The translations under genes were made by a program, and so were the position numbers. This document shows positions 1-8,451 of a DNA stretch of 64,000 nt, piece after piece. Origin of the DNA: Clostridioides difficile_D (lineage in GTDB: Bacteria; Bacillota; Clostridia; Peptostreptococcales; Peptostreptococcaceae). Every line of letters starts with the position of its first letter. The stretch's first letter is position 1. Location of the stretch: contig OX244046.1 of NCBI GenBank assembly GCA_945861085.1, forward strand, positions 3,596,001 to 3,660,000, written 5' to 3'. The notes under the pieces are model-generated. The model was not told the DNA's origin. It was given only the letters and a program-made list of their open reading frames with translations, and made no database searches.

Positions 1-921
1 ACCTTTGATGAATATTTCACCTTTGTCAGCAGCACCTGGTCTACCCCACATCATAGTAGTATTTAACTCACCTTCTGAAGAACCGAATTCACCTATTTGA
101 ACTCCATCTTCATCTGTACCAGTTAATACCATTACAGCTCCGTCTATAACTCTTGTTATACCTGAACCTAATTCGCCTTCTTCTTTAGTAGCGATTGGTT
201 GTATATCTAATACAGCTTCACTGTAAGTTTCATATTTATCAGGAGTTATTATTTCTAACTTCATATCTACAACTAACTCTTGAGTTTCATTAGCTTCTTT
301 ACATATTTCTTCTGCATTTCTGATGTATAAAGTAGTTCCTTCTATTTTAGTTTCATCAGCAAATTCAACTTTATCTATTTTAAAGTGTCTTTTAGTTAAG
401 CTTCTTAAAAGCTTCTTTTCTTCAACTTTTGGAGCTACTTCTGCTGCTTCACTTGCTACTGGAGCAGCAACGTTTGCTGCTGGAGCAACAACTCCTGATT
501 GACCAGCTACTGATAAAGGTATTTCTAAGCTTATATTCTTACCTTCACCTATGTGTATTTTAACTGTTTCACCTACAACTCCTGTGTTTACTGGAACTAC
601 TGCAGCTTCTGCTACTGGAGCTGCTTCTACTACTTCTTCTTCTACTGCTTCTTCTTTAGCCTCTCCTGCTTTGTATCCTTCTACGTTATCAGTAGTCATT
701 GGAGAAAGAGCGTCTAAAGTTTCTTTTAACTTAGCTCCTAGTACTTGACCTATAGTTAATCCATTTTCTGGTATTGTTAATAATCCAGAATCCTCTAAGT
801 CTGCAAATATTGCTGGATCTTCTAAGTTTTCTGGCGCTATAATTGTTCCCGCTTCAAATCTACAACAACAAACTGCTGGGTCATTTGCATGGGCTTGAGC
901 TGTTTCTAAAGTTATTGACAT
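1..921 (-). CDS. prdA: PrdA, D-proline reductase proprotein (3' truncated by window edge)
   Basis: Open reading frame from ATG at 921 (preceded by a good GGAGG-type site) that runs off the window after 307 codons. The protein starts MSITLETAQAHANDPAVCCC, followed by an Ala/Glu/Val-rich linker and a conserved C-terminal part of the visible region. This is how clostridial PrdA, the pyruvoyl-type subunit precursor of D-proline reductase, begins. Known of the family: PrdA is cleaved at a cysteine to give a pyruvoyl-carrying subunit that works with the selenoprotein PrdB to reduce D-proline to 5-aminovalerate in Stickland fermentation. The cleavage site lies in the part that is missing here. prdR lies directly upstream and a sigma-54 promoter sits between them. 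Confidence 0.93.
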   Translation of the reverse strand, partial: MSITLETAQAHANDPAVCCCRFEAGTIIAPENLEDPAIFADLEDSGLLTIPENGLTIGQVLGAKLKETLDALSPMTTDNVEGYKAGEAKEEAVEEEVVEAAPVAEAAVVPVNTGVVGETVKIHIGEGKNISLEIPLSVAGQSGVVAPAANVAAPVASEAAEVAPKVEEKKLLRSLTKRHFKIDKVEFADETKIEGTTLYIRNAEEICKEANETQELVVDMKLEIITPDKYETYSEAVLDIQPIATKEEGELGSGITRVIDGAVMVLTGTDEDGVQIGEFGSSEGELNTTMMWGRPGAADKGEIFIKG

Positions 922-1080
922 AGTATAAAATACCTCCTTACATTATTTTCTTATTTATTATTTTAAATCTCAATTCCTCAACAGGTAACCCCTTAACTGA
1001 GAAATTAAGTAAATTAAAACCTACATAATTTGTTATGATTAATATTATTTTTTTCTCACTTGAAGTCACTTTATATTATA

Positions 1081-1098
1081 AGCAATTCCTATGCCAAC
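1081..1098 (-). promoter_or_regulatory. sigma-54 (-24/-12) promoter of prdA
   Basis: On the minus strand the sequence reads TTGGCATAGGAATTGC: a -24 TTGGCA element and a -12 TTGC element with the correct invariant GG/GC spacing. It lies about 160 bases upstream of the prdA start. The prdC promoter (8188-8206) matches it at almost every base. The adjacent gene prdR encodes a GAFTGA-type activator, which supports the call. Confidence 0.85.
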
Positions 1099-1226
1099 TT
1101 ATTAACAAAAAGTTTTTTTCTATAATAGATTCTTCATCTATCGCTATTTTTAGCCAAATATTATATAAATATTTATTTAAAATATGTTATTTTTTGTATT
1201 TGTAAACATTTTCTCAAACAAAAAAA

Positions 1227-1244
1227 ATGTCAATTAATCAACAC
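1227..1244. promoter_or_regulatory. Degenerate PrdR-type operator (proximal)
   Basis: ATGTC-N8-AACAC, an imperfect version of the GTGTC-N8-GACAC palindrome found at 1346-1365 and at prdC. It lies about 130 bases upstream of the sigma-54 promoter, where enhancer binding proteins normally bind. The role is inferred from position and repetition. Confidence 0.5.
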
Positions 1245-1345
1245 TTTTTTGTTTTTTTTAACATACCCATATATATAACGTTGTTACAAGCATTGGTTTT
1301 ACTAGCTTTCAAATTAAAGTTTATCATTTTGTCAAAATTTAGTCA

Positions 1346-1365
1346 TGTGTCATATTTTAGACACA
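1346..1365. promoter_or_regulatory. Palindromic PrdR-type operator, overlapping the prdR stop codon
   Basis: A perfect palindrome TGTGTC-N8-GACACA with an AT-only spacer, about 250 bases upstream of the prdA -24 element. The same arms and spacer length recur upstream of prdC. The prdR stop codon (1350-1352, TGA on the minus strand) lies inside the left arm. The most likely ligand is PrdR (inference). Confidence 0.65.
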
Positions 1366-3110
1366 TCTATTTTATATTGGTCTATCTTATAATACAATGT
1401 TGTTCTTGGTATATTTAATATTTTGGCTGCTTTAGCCTTATTTCCATTAGACATTTTAAGTGCCTTCGTTATGTTCTTTATTTCAATCTTTTGAGTTGCC
1501 TTAGTCAAATCCAAAGGATACTCTTCTTCTTCAGTACTATTATTTGTAGAATCCATCATATAACTTGGTACATCATCCACATCTATTTTAGAATTTTGGG
1601 ACAATACAACAATATTTTCAATTGTATTTTTTAGTTCTCTGATATTTCCTTTCCATCTATAGTTTTGAAATATATCTATTACATCTTTACTAATTGTAAG
1701 AACAGGCTTATTATTTTGTTTGCATATCTCTTCTAAAAAGCTATGAACCAATAATCCTATGTCCTCTTTTCTCTCTCTAAGTGGAGGAATCTTTATCTCC
1801 ACAACATTTAATCTATAGTATAAATCCTCTCTAAATTTTTCTGCCTTTACCATTTTACCTAAGTCCTTATTGGTAGCTGATATTATTCTAGGATTTATTT
1901 TTATTGTAGTATCTCCACCAACTCTTCTTATTTCTTTTTCTTGCAGCACCCTAAGCAACTTAGCCTGCATGCTAAGAGGTAAATCAGCAATTTCATCTAA
2001 AAATACAGTTCCATCCTTTGCAAGTTCAAATATACCTATTCGACCTTTTTTGCTTGCTCCAGTAAATGCACCTGATTCATACCCAAAAAACTCACTTTCA
2101 AATAGTTCATTTGGTATTGCACTACAGTTAACTGGTATAAATTGACCCTTTCTCTCACTATAATCATGAATAGCTCTTGCAAATACTTCTTTACCTGTAC
2201 CACTTTCACCCCAGATAAATATACTACTATTCGTTCTAGCTACCTGTTTTGCAACCGCTTTCGATTTTTCCAATTTATAACTTTTACCTAAAATCTTATC
2301 AAAACTACCTTTAGATAAATTTTTAACTTCATTTTTTAGATATTTTAATGTATCATTTACTTTTTCAAGCTCAAGAGCTAGTATCTTAGCTTCTGTGACA
2401 TCAACTTCTGTACATACAACTCCGATAAATTCTTCCTTATAAAATATAGGATTTGCATGAACCAACGCATACATATTTTCTTTTTTATCAGTAAAATACA
2501 GGTCACTCATTCCAACTTTGCTATTTAGTACTTTTTCTGAAATAGTGTTTTCCAAAAATTCATTCATCGGTCGACCAACGATGTCTTCAGACTTTATATC
2601 ATATCTTTCCTCCATAAACTTATTCCACAAGATAACAACACCTTCGTTATTTATAGCACAAATTCCTTCTTTAATTTGACCTATAATATATTTCAAGGTC
2701 AATCCATAGTCTTCTAAATGCATATATAGATAATCCCTAATATGCTCTTGTTTTAGGACTCCAATAATTTTATTATCTTTGAGAACAGGAAGAATTCCTA
2801 TATTTTTTAATATCATTATATCTCTACATTCATCTAAGGTTAAACCTTCGCTGACATATATTACGTCCTTTTTCATTATAAGTTTTACTGGTTGGCCTTC
2901 ATACTTTTTATGCATCTCATAAAGATTATGTATATCCGTCATGGATATAATGCCTTTTAATTTGCCATATGAATCTATTACCATTAGAGTTTTTGTGTTG
3001 CTTTTTATCATTTCTTTTATTGCATCTTCAATTCTTGTGTCTTCGTCTATAGTTGTAAATTTTGTATCCATTACCTCTTCTACTTTTTTTACTTCTGGTA
3101 TCGAAAACAT
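1350..3110 (-). CDS. prdR: PrdR, sigma-54-dependent activator with CBS pair and PAS domain
   Basis: 586 residues, start ATG with a GGGGGG-rich ribosome site. Domains in order: two CBS motifs (about 10-125), a PAS domain (about 140-240), an AAA+ central domain with Walker A GESGTGKE at 301-308 and the sigma-54 contact loop GAFTGA at 347-352, and a Fis-type helix-turn-helix at the C-terminus (about 553-575). In C. difficile PrdR is known as the proline-responsive activator of the proline reductase genes; it also affects glycine reductase expression. The CBS and PAS modules are candidate ligand sensors, but the sequence does not show which one senses proline. It lies directly upstream of prdA on the same strand. 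Confidence 0.93.
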   Translation of the reverse strand: MFSIPEVKKVEEVMDTKFTTIDEDTRIEDAIKEMIKSNTKTLMVIDSYGKLKGIISMTDIHNLYEMHKKYEGQPVKLIMKKDVIYVSEGLTLDECRDIMILKNIGILPVLKDNKIIGVLKQEHIRDYLYMHLEDYGLTLKYIIGQIKEGICAINNEGVVILWNKFMEERYDIKSEDIVGRPMNEFLENTISEKVLNSKVGMSDLYFTDKKENMYALVHANPIFYKEEFIGVVCTEVDVTEAKILALELEKVNDTLKYLKNEVKNLSKGSFDKILGKSYKLEKSKAVAKQVARTNSSIFIWGESGTGKEVFARAIHDYSERKGQFIPVNCSAIPNELFESEFFGYESGAFTGASKKGRIGIFELAKDGTVFLDEIADLPLSMQAKLLRVLQEKEIRRVGGDTTIKINPRIISATNKDLGKMVKAEKFREDLYYRLNVVEIKIPPLRERKEDIGLLVHSFLEEICKQNNKPVLTISKDVIDIFQNYRWKGNIRELKNTIENIVVLSQNSKIDVDDVPSYMMDSTNNSTEEEEYPLDLTKATQKIEIKNITKALKMSNGNKAKAAKILNIPRTTLYYKIDQYKIDVSKI

Positions 3111-3435
3111 AAAGTCCCCCCTTTATAGTAGTACATCATCAGAACTTATTTATATATATTTATTCTAGCATATCATAATAATTATTTATTAGATAATTAT
3201 TATTAAAATTTCTTAAGTAATTAGTATATAAATTTATATAATCACTTTAAAATTTATAATTAAATTTATACAAATGAAATCAAGTGAATTATACCCTTAG
3301 TCTATTATTTTTTCAATACTATTTTCGCCTTCAAAACATTTTTCTATTCACCAAACAATTAATGAACACCTATATCTAATTATAAATTTAAGAATATAAT
3401 TAAAGTAGATACTTCTAAATAAACCATCTTTACAT

Positions 3436-3474
3436 AAAAAAAGTCCCAAAACGATTTTTAAATCACTTTGAGAC
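3436..3474 (-). terminator. Terminator of the surface-protein gene; rest of 3111-3511 without a gene
   Basis: On the minus strand a GTCTCAAAGTGATTT / AAATCGTTTTGGGAC stem (some G-U pairs) is followed by seven T. It lies 40-75 bases downstream of the adhesin stop. The remaining bases of the 400-base gap are AT-rich and presumably carry the prdR promoter. I see no gene in them. Confidence 0.7.
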
Positions 3475-3511
3475 AATTTATTTTAAACTTAATAATAAAT
3501 AATAATCTAGA

Positions 3512-5686
3512 TTAATTTCTTTTTCTTTTACATTGATAAGCTAATCCACAAATTGCAATGATACTAATAAATACATATGACATCAGCTGAGTTTCATCAC
3601 CTGTTTTTGGTGATTTTACTACTATATCATCATTTGATGGTACTGGTGGATTTACTACAGTATCATCTTTTGATGATTCTGGTGTCTTTTCCACTGTATC
3701 ACTTACTGGTGGTACTGGTGGATTTATTACTTCATCACCTGATGGTGGTATTGGTGGATTTATTACAGTATCATCTGTTGGTGGCACTGGTGGATTTATC
3801 ACTGCATCATCTGATGGTGGTACTGGTGGATTTATCACTTCATCATCTATTGGTGGTGATGGTTTAGGCTTATGTCCATTTGTATCATCTGATGGTGGCA
3901 CCGGTGGATTTACAACATCATCATCTATCGGTGGCACTGGTGGATTTACAACATCATCCGTTGGTAGACCTATGTTAAAGTTAACTTCTTGACCGTTCTT
4001 TTTCTCTATTGTATAGCTTAATAAGTTTTGCTTACTAGATGGTAATAAAGATGAATGGTCTTTTTGACCTAAATCAAACACTGCCTTATAATATTGAATA
4101 GCTTTTGGAAAAATATAATCATAAGATACAGCAGAAATATTAGCCTTCTCATCTGGCTTTCCAACACTCTTAAGTTTAAATTTATGTTGTGTTGAAACTT
4201 CTATTTCTCCTGTACCTATTATGTTACCATTTTCATCATAAGCAGTTACTCCATCTGGTAATCTTAACTTTACTACACCACTATAACCTACCAAGGCCAT
4301 AGCTTCTGTTTCATAAGTGCCATCTTCATTTTTTTCAAATTTAATATCAGTTAAACCATTGCTTAAACTAGGTTTTCCTGTATCATTTGGTTTTAACTCT
4401 TCACGACCTGCTTTTAACAATGCTTCCAAATAAGCTTTTGTATTTATCGCTACTTCTTTCTTCTTTTGATACTCAGCTCTTTCTTCTTCAGTTTCTGCAT
4501 TTTCTATAAATATATCATAAAGGTCTATAGAACTTTGATACTGATTAAGTCTTTCTTGTTCATCTATTTGTCCAAGAATAATCCAAATTGCACTTTGAGT
4601 AGCTGAGTAAGTTATTATGTCATTTTCTTCTCCACCTAAATTAAATTGTTGCTTATATCCAAATCCATCAAATTCAGAACCTGCATATAGTATAGATTTA
4701 ACTGCATCTTCATTTTGATTTTCTTGACCATTAAAATCTTCTGCTGGTAAATATGGGCTCTTCCCATCACTACTTGGAGGTTTTAAATGGTTATTATAAC
4801 AAAATGCAGTTTGCTCTCCATCTTCACCTTCTATTACATACTTTTTACCCTTTGTACTTGCTCCTATAAGACCTTCTATTACATAGTCAAAAGTTAAAGT
4901 CTTCGTAATATCATCAAATCTTATATCATAATAAGACCTATCTGAACCATCTGTTTCTTTTAGCAAACAAGAATTTTTTACTTTTGCTTTTTTATCATGC
5001 CATAAACTGACAAATGAGTCTTTTTGGGTAAGTACTTGGTTAATTTCTGATTGTTCATCTATCTTTACATTTTCTTCATCTTCCCAAAAATTATATACTA
5101 TTTTATTTATTTGAGATAAAGTCATATCAAGAATTTTATCAATATCTTGTTTTAAACTCATTTCTTCTATAACTATTTCTTCTAATGGTTTTTCTTCTTC
5201 TGGAATTTGACCGTCTAATGGTTTCTCTCCTTCTGGAGTCTGTCCATCTGATGGTTTCTCTCCCTCTGGTGTTTGTCCATCTGATGGTTTTTCTCCTTCT
5301 GGTGTTTGTCCGTCTGATGGTTTTTCTCCTTCTGGTGTTTGTCCGTCTGATGGTTTTTCTCCTTCTGGTGTTTGTCCGTCTGATGGTTTTTCTCCTTCTG
5401 GTGTTTGTCCATCTGATGGTTTTTCTCCCTCTGGTGTTTGTCCGTCTGATGGTTTTTCTCCCTCTGGTGTTTGTCCATCTGATGGTTTTTCTCCCTCTGG
5501 TGTTTGTCCGTCTGATGGTTTTTCTCCCTCTGGTGTTTGTCCATCTGATGGTTTTTCTCCATTAATTATTGTATCATTGCCAATCACTTCATCAGCATAA
5601 GATACTATTGGTGTAAATGTAGTAAATACCATACTAAAAGCAATTACTAAACTGATTATGCTTGATTTTTTAATTTTTGTTTTCAA
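3512..5686 (-). CDS. Cell-wall-anchored thioester-domain adhesin, SPKTG sortase substrate with NPPVP cleavage repeats
   Basis: 724 residues starting at TTG (AGGAG six bases upstream; the start is reached only across the structured leader). Signal peptide about 1-31 (cut near SYADE). Ten perfect EKPSDGQTPEG repeats plus one degenerate copy occupy about 44-164. A thioester domain follows: Cys296 in AFCYNN and Gln364 in SATQSAIW match the Cys...TQxxxW signature of Gram-positive thioester adhesins. About 575-690 is Pro/Asp-rich with seven (V/I)NPP(V/I)P units. The end is SPKTG (692-696), a hydrophobic span and CKRKRN. Known in C. difficile: SrtB anchors (S/P)PxTG proteins, and the secreted protease Zmp1/PPEP-1 cuts between the prolines of NPPVP in CD2831 and CD3246. 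This is the CD3246 type. The ligand is unknown. Confidence 0.88.
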   Translation of the reverse strand: MKTKIKKSSIISLVIAFSMVFTTFTPIVSYADEVIGNDTIINGEKPSDGQTPEGEKPSDGQTPEGEKPSDGQTPEGEKPSDGQTPEGEKPSDGQTPEGEKPSDGQTPEGEKPSDGQTPEGEKPSDGQTPEGEKPSDGQTPEGEKPSDGQTPEGEKPLDGQIPEEEKPLEEIVIEEMSLKQDIDKILDMTLSQINKIVYNFWEDEENVKIDEQSEINQVLTQKDSFVSLWHDKKAKVKNSCLLKETDGSDRSYYDIRFDDITKTLTFDYVIEGLIGASTKGKKYVIEGEDGEQTAFCYNNHLKPPSSDGKSPYLPAEDFNGQENQNEDAVKSILYAGSEFDGFGYKQQFNLGGEENDIITYSATQSAIWIILGQIDEQERLNQYQSSIDLYDIFIENAETEEERAEYQKKKEVAINTKAYLEALLKAGREELKPNDTGKPSLSNGLTDIKFEKNEDGTYETEAMALVGYSGVVKLRLPDGVTAYDENGNIIGTGEIEVSTQHKFKLKSVGKPDEKANISAVSYDYIFPKAIQYYKAVFDLGQKDHSSLLPSSKQNLLSYTIEKKNGQEVNFNIGLPTDDVVNPPVPPIDDDVVNPPVPPSDDTNGHKPKPSPPIDDEVINPPVPPSDDAVINPPVPPTDDTVINPPIPPSGDEVINPPVPPVSDTVEKTPESSKDDTVVNPPVPSNDDIVVKSPKTGDETQLMSYVFISIIAICGLAYQCKRKRN
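5204..5562 (-). repeat. Tandem 33-bp repeats encoding EKPSDGQTPEG
   Basis: Ten perfect-at-protein-level 33-base units and one diverged unit (EKPLDGQIPEE) at the 3' end, all in frame inside the adhesin. Units differ only at synonymous positions (for example CCA/CCG and TCC/TCT variants), so copy number could change by slippage or recombination without a frameshift. The repeat places an acidic, proline-containing stalk between the signal peptide and the thioester domain. Confidence 0.95.
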
Positions 5687-5696
5687 AATTCTCCTG

Positions 5697-6250
5697 ATAC
5701 TAAAAATGTATATTGTACATATTCAATATAATTAAAATTATTATATTTATTCTCCTTACAATATATCTTTAGTGTGTTCAATTAGGGTCGTTACTCCTAA
5801 CCAGTTCGCTTATGAACTTCTTAATATTTCTATTAAGCACAGACTATATCATTACCTAATAATCAATTAGGTACTCCCCATTTCCCCACACTTGTAGGTA
5901 CGAGATTTCTCTCTAGTCGTTGAAGTTTCTTCTTTTCGAAGCTTACCTGCTGATTATCCATTTTCAAGGCACTTAGGATTTAACCTTATGCTATCTAACT
6001 AATTTTTTCTACTTTCGTAACCTCAAGTGTTTATTGAATAGACACTCTATCACACTTATCCTTATTTCATGATTATGTTGTGGTTTAGTTAGCTTTAGGA
6101 ACTTCCAGCAATTAAAGGAGTTTTGGGCAGATATTCTGCCACTCTACACTCGTTCTGAATGTAGGGAGCATTTCAAAAATATATATATTTTTTATCTTTA
6201 ATTATTTATTTTTTTAGGTATTGTTATATATTTTTGACAATTAAAAGTTA
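5697..6250 (-). ncRNA. Group I intron (self-splicing ribozyme) in the leader of the adhesin gene
   Basis: The stretch between the c-di-GMP-II aptamer and the adhesin start carries group I core elements on the minus strand. These are ACGACTAGAG (around 5911-5921) and, about 70 bases later, GATATAGTCTGTGCTTAA (5833-5850), which fit the two strands of P7 and the adjoining P3/P8 region. No homing endonuclease is encoded. Known: in C. difficile a c-di-GMP-II aptamer abuts a group I ribozyme upstream of exactly this type of gene, and c-di-GMP shifts the splicing site so that the ribosome site next to a UUG start becomes usable. The TTG start at 5684-5686 with AGGAG at 5691-5695 agrees. Intron ends are approximate. 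Confidence 0.85.
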
Positions 6251-6254
6251 CTCC

Positions 6255-6346
6255 TATTTATATTTATAGCAGGTTGCACTACTAACTCCATATATCTTTT
6301 AAGTGCCCAGATGTAAGATATACTTCACAGTTTCTATAAATAGGTT
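6255..6346 (-). promoter_or_regulatory. c-di-GMP-II riboswitch aptamer controlling the group I ribozyme
   Basis: The minus strand holds the class II c-di-GMP consensus: CTGGGCACTT, then a short hairpin, GGAGTTAGTAGTGCAACC and a closing P1 (CTATTTATAG with CTATAAATA). The pseudoknot-forming GGGCACTT and AGTGCAACC segments are the family signature. It lies directly 5' of the group I intron, the documented allosteric ribozyme layout. A second, closely similar aptamer is at 36668-36746. Confidence 0.92.
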
Positions 6347-6455
6347 TTCTAATTTTTCTTTTTTAACTTTTTAAGTGCACTTTTTTAATAAATTAAAATA
6401 TAAACTAGTATCTAAGATACTTCTCTAATAAAAGACAAAAATTAGTTTTTACACT

Positions 6456-6479
6456 AAAAAAGATACTATAGAGTATCTT
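6456..6479 (-). terminator. Small hairpin with T-run upstream of the adhesin leader
   Basis: AGATACT-loop-AGTATCT stem followed on the minus strand by TTTTT. It sits 200 bases downstream of the stronger prdC terminator, so it may be a back-up terminator. It could also be chance in AT-rich DNA. Confidence 0.35.
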
Positions 6480-6684
6480 CAAATATCACAAAAATCTTTT
6501 ACTCTATTGGATAGTTGACCTAATCTAATATACATATCAATACAAATCACATATTTGAGTATTATTTTTGTCTAATATTAATTATAATAGCTATTGCTAT
6601 TATTATACAATATCTAACATGCTTTGTCTATTTTTTCCAGTTGTTTTATAACATATACTTTACTCTCAAATTACATTAGAACAT

Positions 6685-6732
6685 TAAAAAACATCTTTAG
6701 AAGTAACTTTTAAGTTTTACTTCTAAAGATGT
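6685..6732 (-). terminator. Intrinsic terminator of prdC
   Basis: A 16-base perfect stem (ACATCTTTAGAAGTAA and its complement) with a short loop, followed by TTTTTTAA on the minus strand and beginning 18 bases after the prdC stop. Confidence 0.88.
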
Positions 6733-6750
6733 CTATCTTATATTAATCTA

Positions 6751-8064
6751 TTATTTTATTTTTAATCTTACGTCACCTTTTATTCTTCTTATTAATGGGT
6801 GATTAACTGTTCTCATTACATGGTCAGTAATATGATATACACCTAATTTTAATTTTGGTGCAGAACCCATTACTGTGTTACTACAATCAGTACAGTTTCC
6901 TATTAATATAACTTCTGCTCCAGCTTTCTTAAACTCTATACATTTTTGAGCTTGTCCTGGACAGTGTCCTGGATTTTCACATTTTAATGCACCTTTAATT
7001 TCTTGAGCTTGTTTACATTTTTGAACTGATACTATATCAGTAACTCCCATTTTAGCTGCTATGTCTCTCATTCTCTCTTCGTTAGGTCCACATGCACAGA
7101 CTAAAAGACCCATTTTTCTCTTTTCATTAACAAATGGCATAGTAACTATTATACCACCACTAGTTTTAGTTATTGGAGCATCTAAAGTAGTAGCTTTACC
7201 AGTGAAAGGTCCTCCTAAGATTACCTCACCATATTCACCTTTTATTCCGCCAGCTCTTTCAATTAACTCTCCAACAGTAGTTCCGATTGGCACATCTTCA
7301 AATACTATCGATTCTTTTCCACTGTTTAATTGACCAACTACAGTTATATTTTTAGAGATAACTGGTCTTTTTTGCTCAACAGCCTCTACTATTCTAGTTA
7401 ATGTTTCTACGTTTATTACTACTGCATTAGCCTCTGAAGGTAATTGAGTTGGCTCAAGTAATTTTCCTAGAACGTCCCTTACTATTGCTCTCTCTTCTCC
7501 CATTGGGTACATATCAACTAGTTCTGCAACTTCTATGTTGTCTCCTGGCTTTATTACTTTTTTAAAAGCTTCTATTGCTTTTGGATGTTTGCTTTTTATT
7601 GCTAGCATACCTTTTCCAGCATTAGTAACTTCCATAGCATATTTTATACCTTGGTAAACTATTTCTGGTCTTTCTTCTATTTCTTTTATATTATGAGCTA
7701 ATAAAGGTTCACATTCAGCTGCATTTGCTAATATTGTTCCACCATTTAAATCTATGTTTAATTTTACATGAGTAGGGAATCCTGCTCCACCCATTCCTAC
7801 GATTCCAGCTTCTTTAATTAAGTCAAGTATACCTTCTCCTTTTAATGGTTCAAAAGTATCTTCTTGTACTTCATCAGCTTCAATTACTATAGCTTGGTCA
7901 TTTATTTCACTTATTTTTCCACTAACACTGGCATAAATATTTGCCCCTAATCCAGTTGGTTCTGCGATTAGAGTTCCTTTTTTTACTACATCTCCAACAC
8001 TTACTACTGGTTTATCTGGACCACCAACGTGTTGTTTTAATAAAATAGAATATAGTTTGTTCAA
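6751..8064 (-). CDS. prdC: PrdC, RnfC-like electron transfer protein of proline reductase
   Basis: 437 residues from a TTG start (GGGGG site nine bases upstream). The N-terminal half has the RnfC/Nqo1-like barrel and the glycine-rich GIVGMGGAGFPTHVK motif. The C-terminal half contains CACGPNEERM, CENPGHCPGQAQKC and GNCTDCSN cysteine clusters suited to Fe-S or redox function. Known: PrdC is linked to delivery of electrons to proline reductase in clostridia. There is no in-frame TGA, so this copy reads as cysteine-containing throughout. It has its own sigma-54 promoter and PrdR-type operators, so it is co-controlled with prdA although the adhesin gene lies between them. Confidence 0.92.
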   Translation of the reverse strand: MNKLYSILLKQHVGGPDKPVVSVGDVVKKGTLIAEPTGLGANIYASVSGKISEINDQAIVIEADEVQEDTFEPLKGEGILDLIKEAGIVGMGGAGFPTHVKLNIDLNGGTILANAAECEPLLAHNIKEIEERPEIVYQGIKYAMEVTNAGKGMLAIKSKHPKAIEAFKKVIKPGDNIEVAELVDMYPMGEERAIVRDVLGKLLEPTQLPSEANAVVINVETLTRIVEAVEQKRPVISKNITVVGQLNSGKESIVFEDVPIGTTVGELIERAGGIKGEYGEVILGGPFTGKATTLDAPITKTSGGIIVTMPFVNEKRKMGLLVCACGPNEERMRDIAAKMGVTDIVSVQKCKQAQEIKGALKCENPGHCPGQAQKCIEFKKAGAEVILIGNCTDCSNTVMGSAPKLKLGVYHITDHVMRTVNHPLIRRIKGDVRLKIK

Positions 8065-8187
8065 CTAGTACGCCCCCTTAAGTATATTAATTTTTTTATA
8101 AGCTGTTCAAATAATGTTAATGCTATTTTTCTATTATAAGGTCTTAACATATTGTTTATTTCTATAGAACATATCGCTTATTAACAA

Positions 8188-8206
8188 AGCAATTTCTATG
8201 CCAACT
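8188..8206 (-). promoter_or_regulatory. sigma-54 (-24/-12) promoter of prdC
   Basis: TTGGCATAGAAATTGC on the minus strand, differing from the prdA promoter by one base across the 16-base element. It lies about 125 bases upstream of the prdC start codon. Confidence 0.85.
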
Positions 8207-8285
8207 TTTAAACAAACTTATACCCTTTGGAAATACTGTCTTACAGCATTTATTACTTCTTCTAAATTTTTAAACCCATCAAAAA

Positions 8286-8391
8286 AAGTCAATTATTAGA
8301 CACTTTTTCAATCAATTTAATCTATAATTATTGATATTGCATACATGTATAAAAAGTGTCAAAAAATAGACACCGTCTTTTTATCGACACT
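8286..8391. promoter_or_regulatory. Three PrdR-type operator sites upstream of prdC
   Basis: Three copies of the GTGTC-N8-GACAC pattern: imperfect at 8286-8303 (AAGTC-N8-GACAC), perfect at 8357-8374, and imperfect at 8374-8391 (GTC-N8-GACAC). They lie 80-190 bases upstream of the -24 element. The perfect site has the same arms and spacer length as the prdA operator at 1346-1365. Binding by PrdR is inferred. Confidence 0.62.
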
Positions 8392-8451
8392 TTTCTAACA
8401 TATACTATATAATTTACCACAACTTTACTAAAAATATACATTTATTACTTA

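Noticed and set aside
1227..1418. 63-codon plus-strand ORF over the prdA operator region
   Set aside because: Hydrophobic, Phe/Ile-rich translation of AT-rich DNA, overlapping the operator and prdR end, no ribosome site.
5204..5562. CRISPR-like array of 33-bp repeats
   Set aside because: Units are contiguous with no unique spacers and encode a protein repeat. It is a coding minisatellite.
5185..5565. Long open frames on both strands over the 33-bp repeat
   Set aside because: They arise because a 33-base repeat without stops stays open in several frames. The translation is low-complexity (HQMDK or LVFVRLMVF) and no ribosome site fits. Only the adhesin frame is real.
6751..8064. Selenocysteine codon in prdC
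   Set aside because: Some clostridial Prd proteins are selenoproteins. The frame here has no in-frame TGA, so no Sec is needed to read it.
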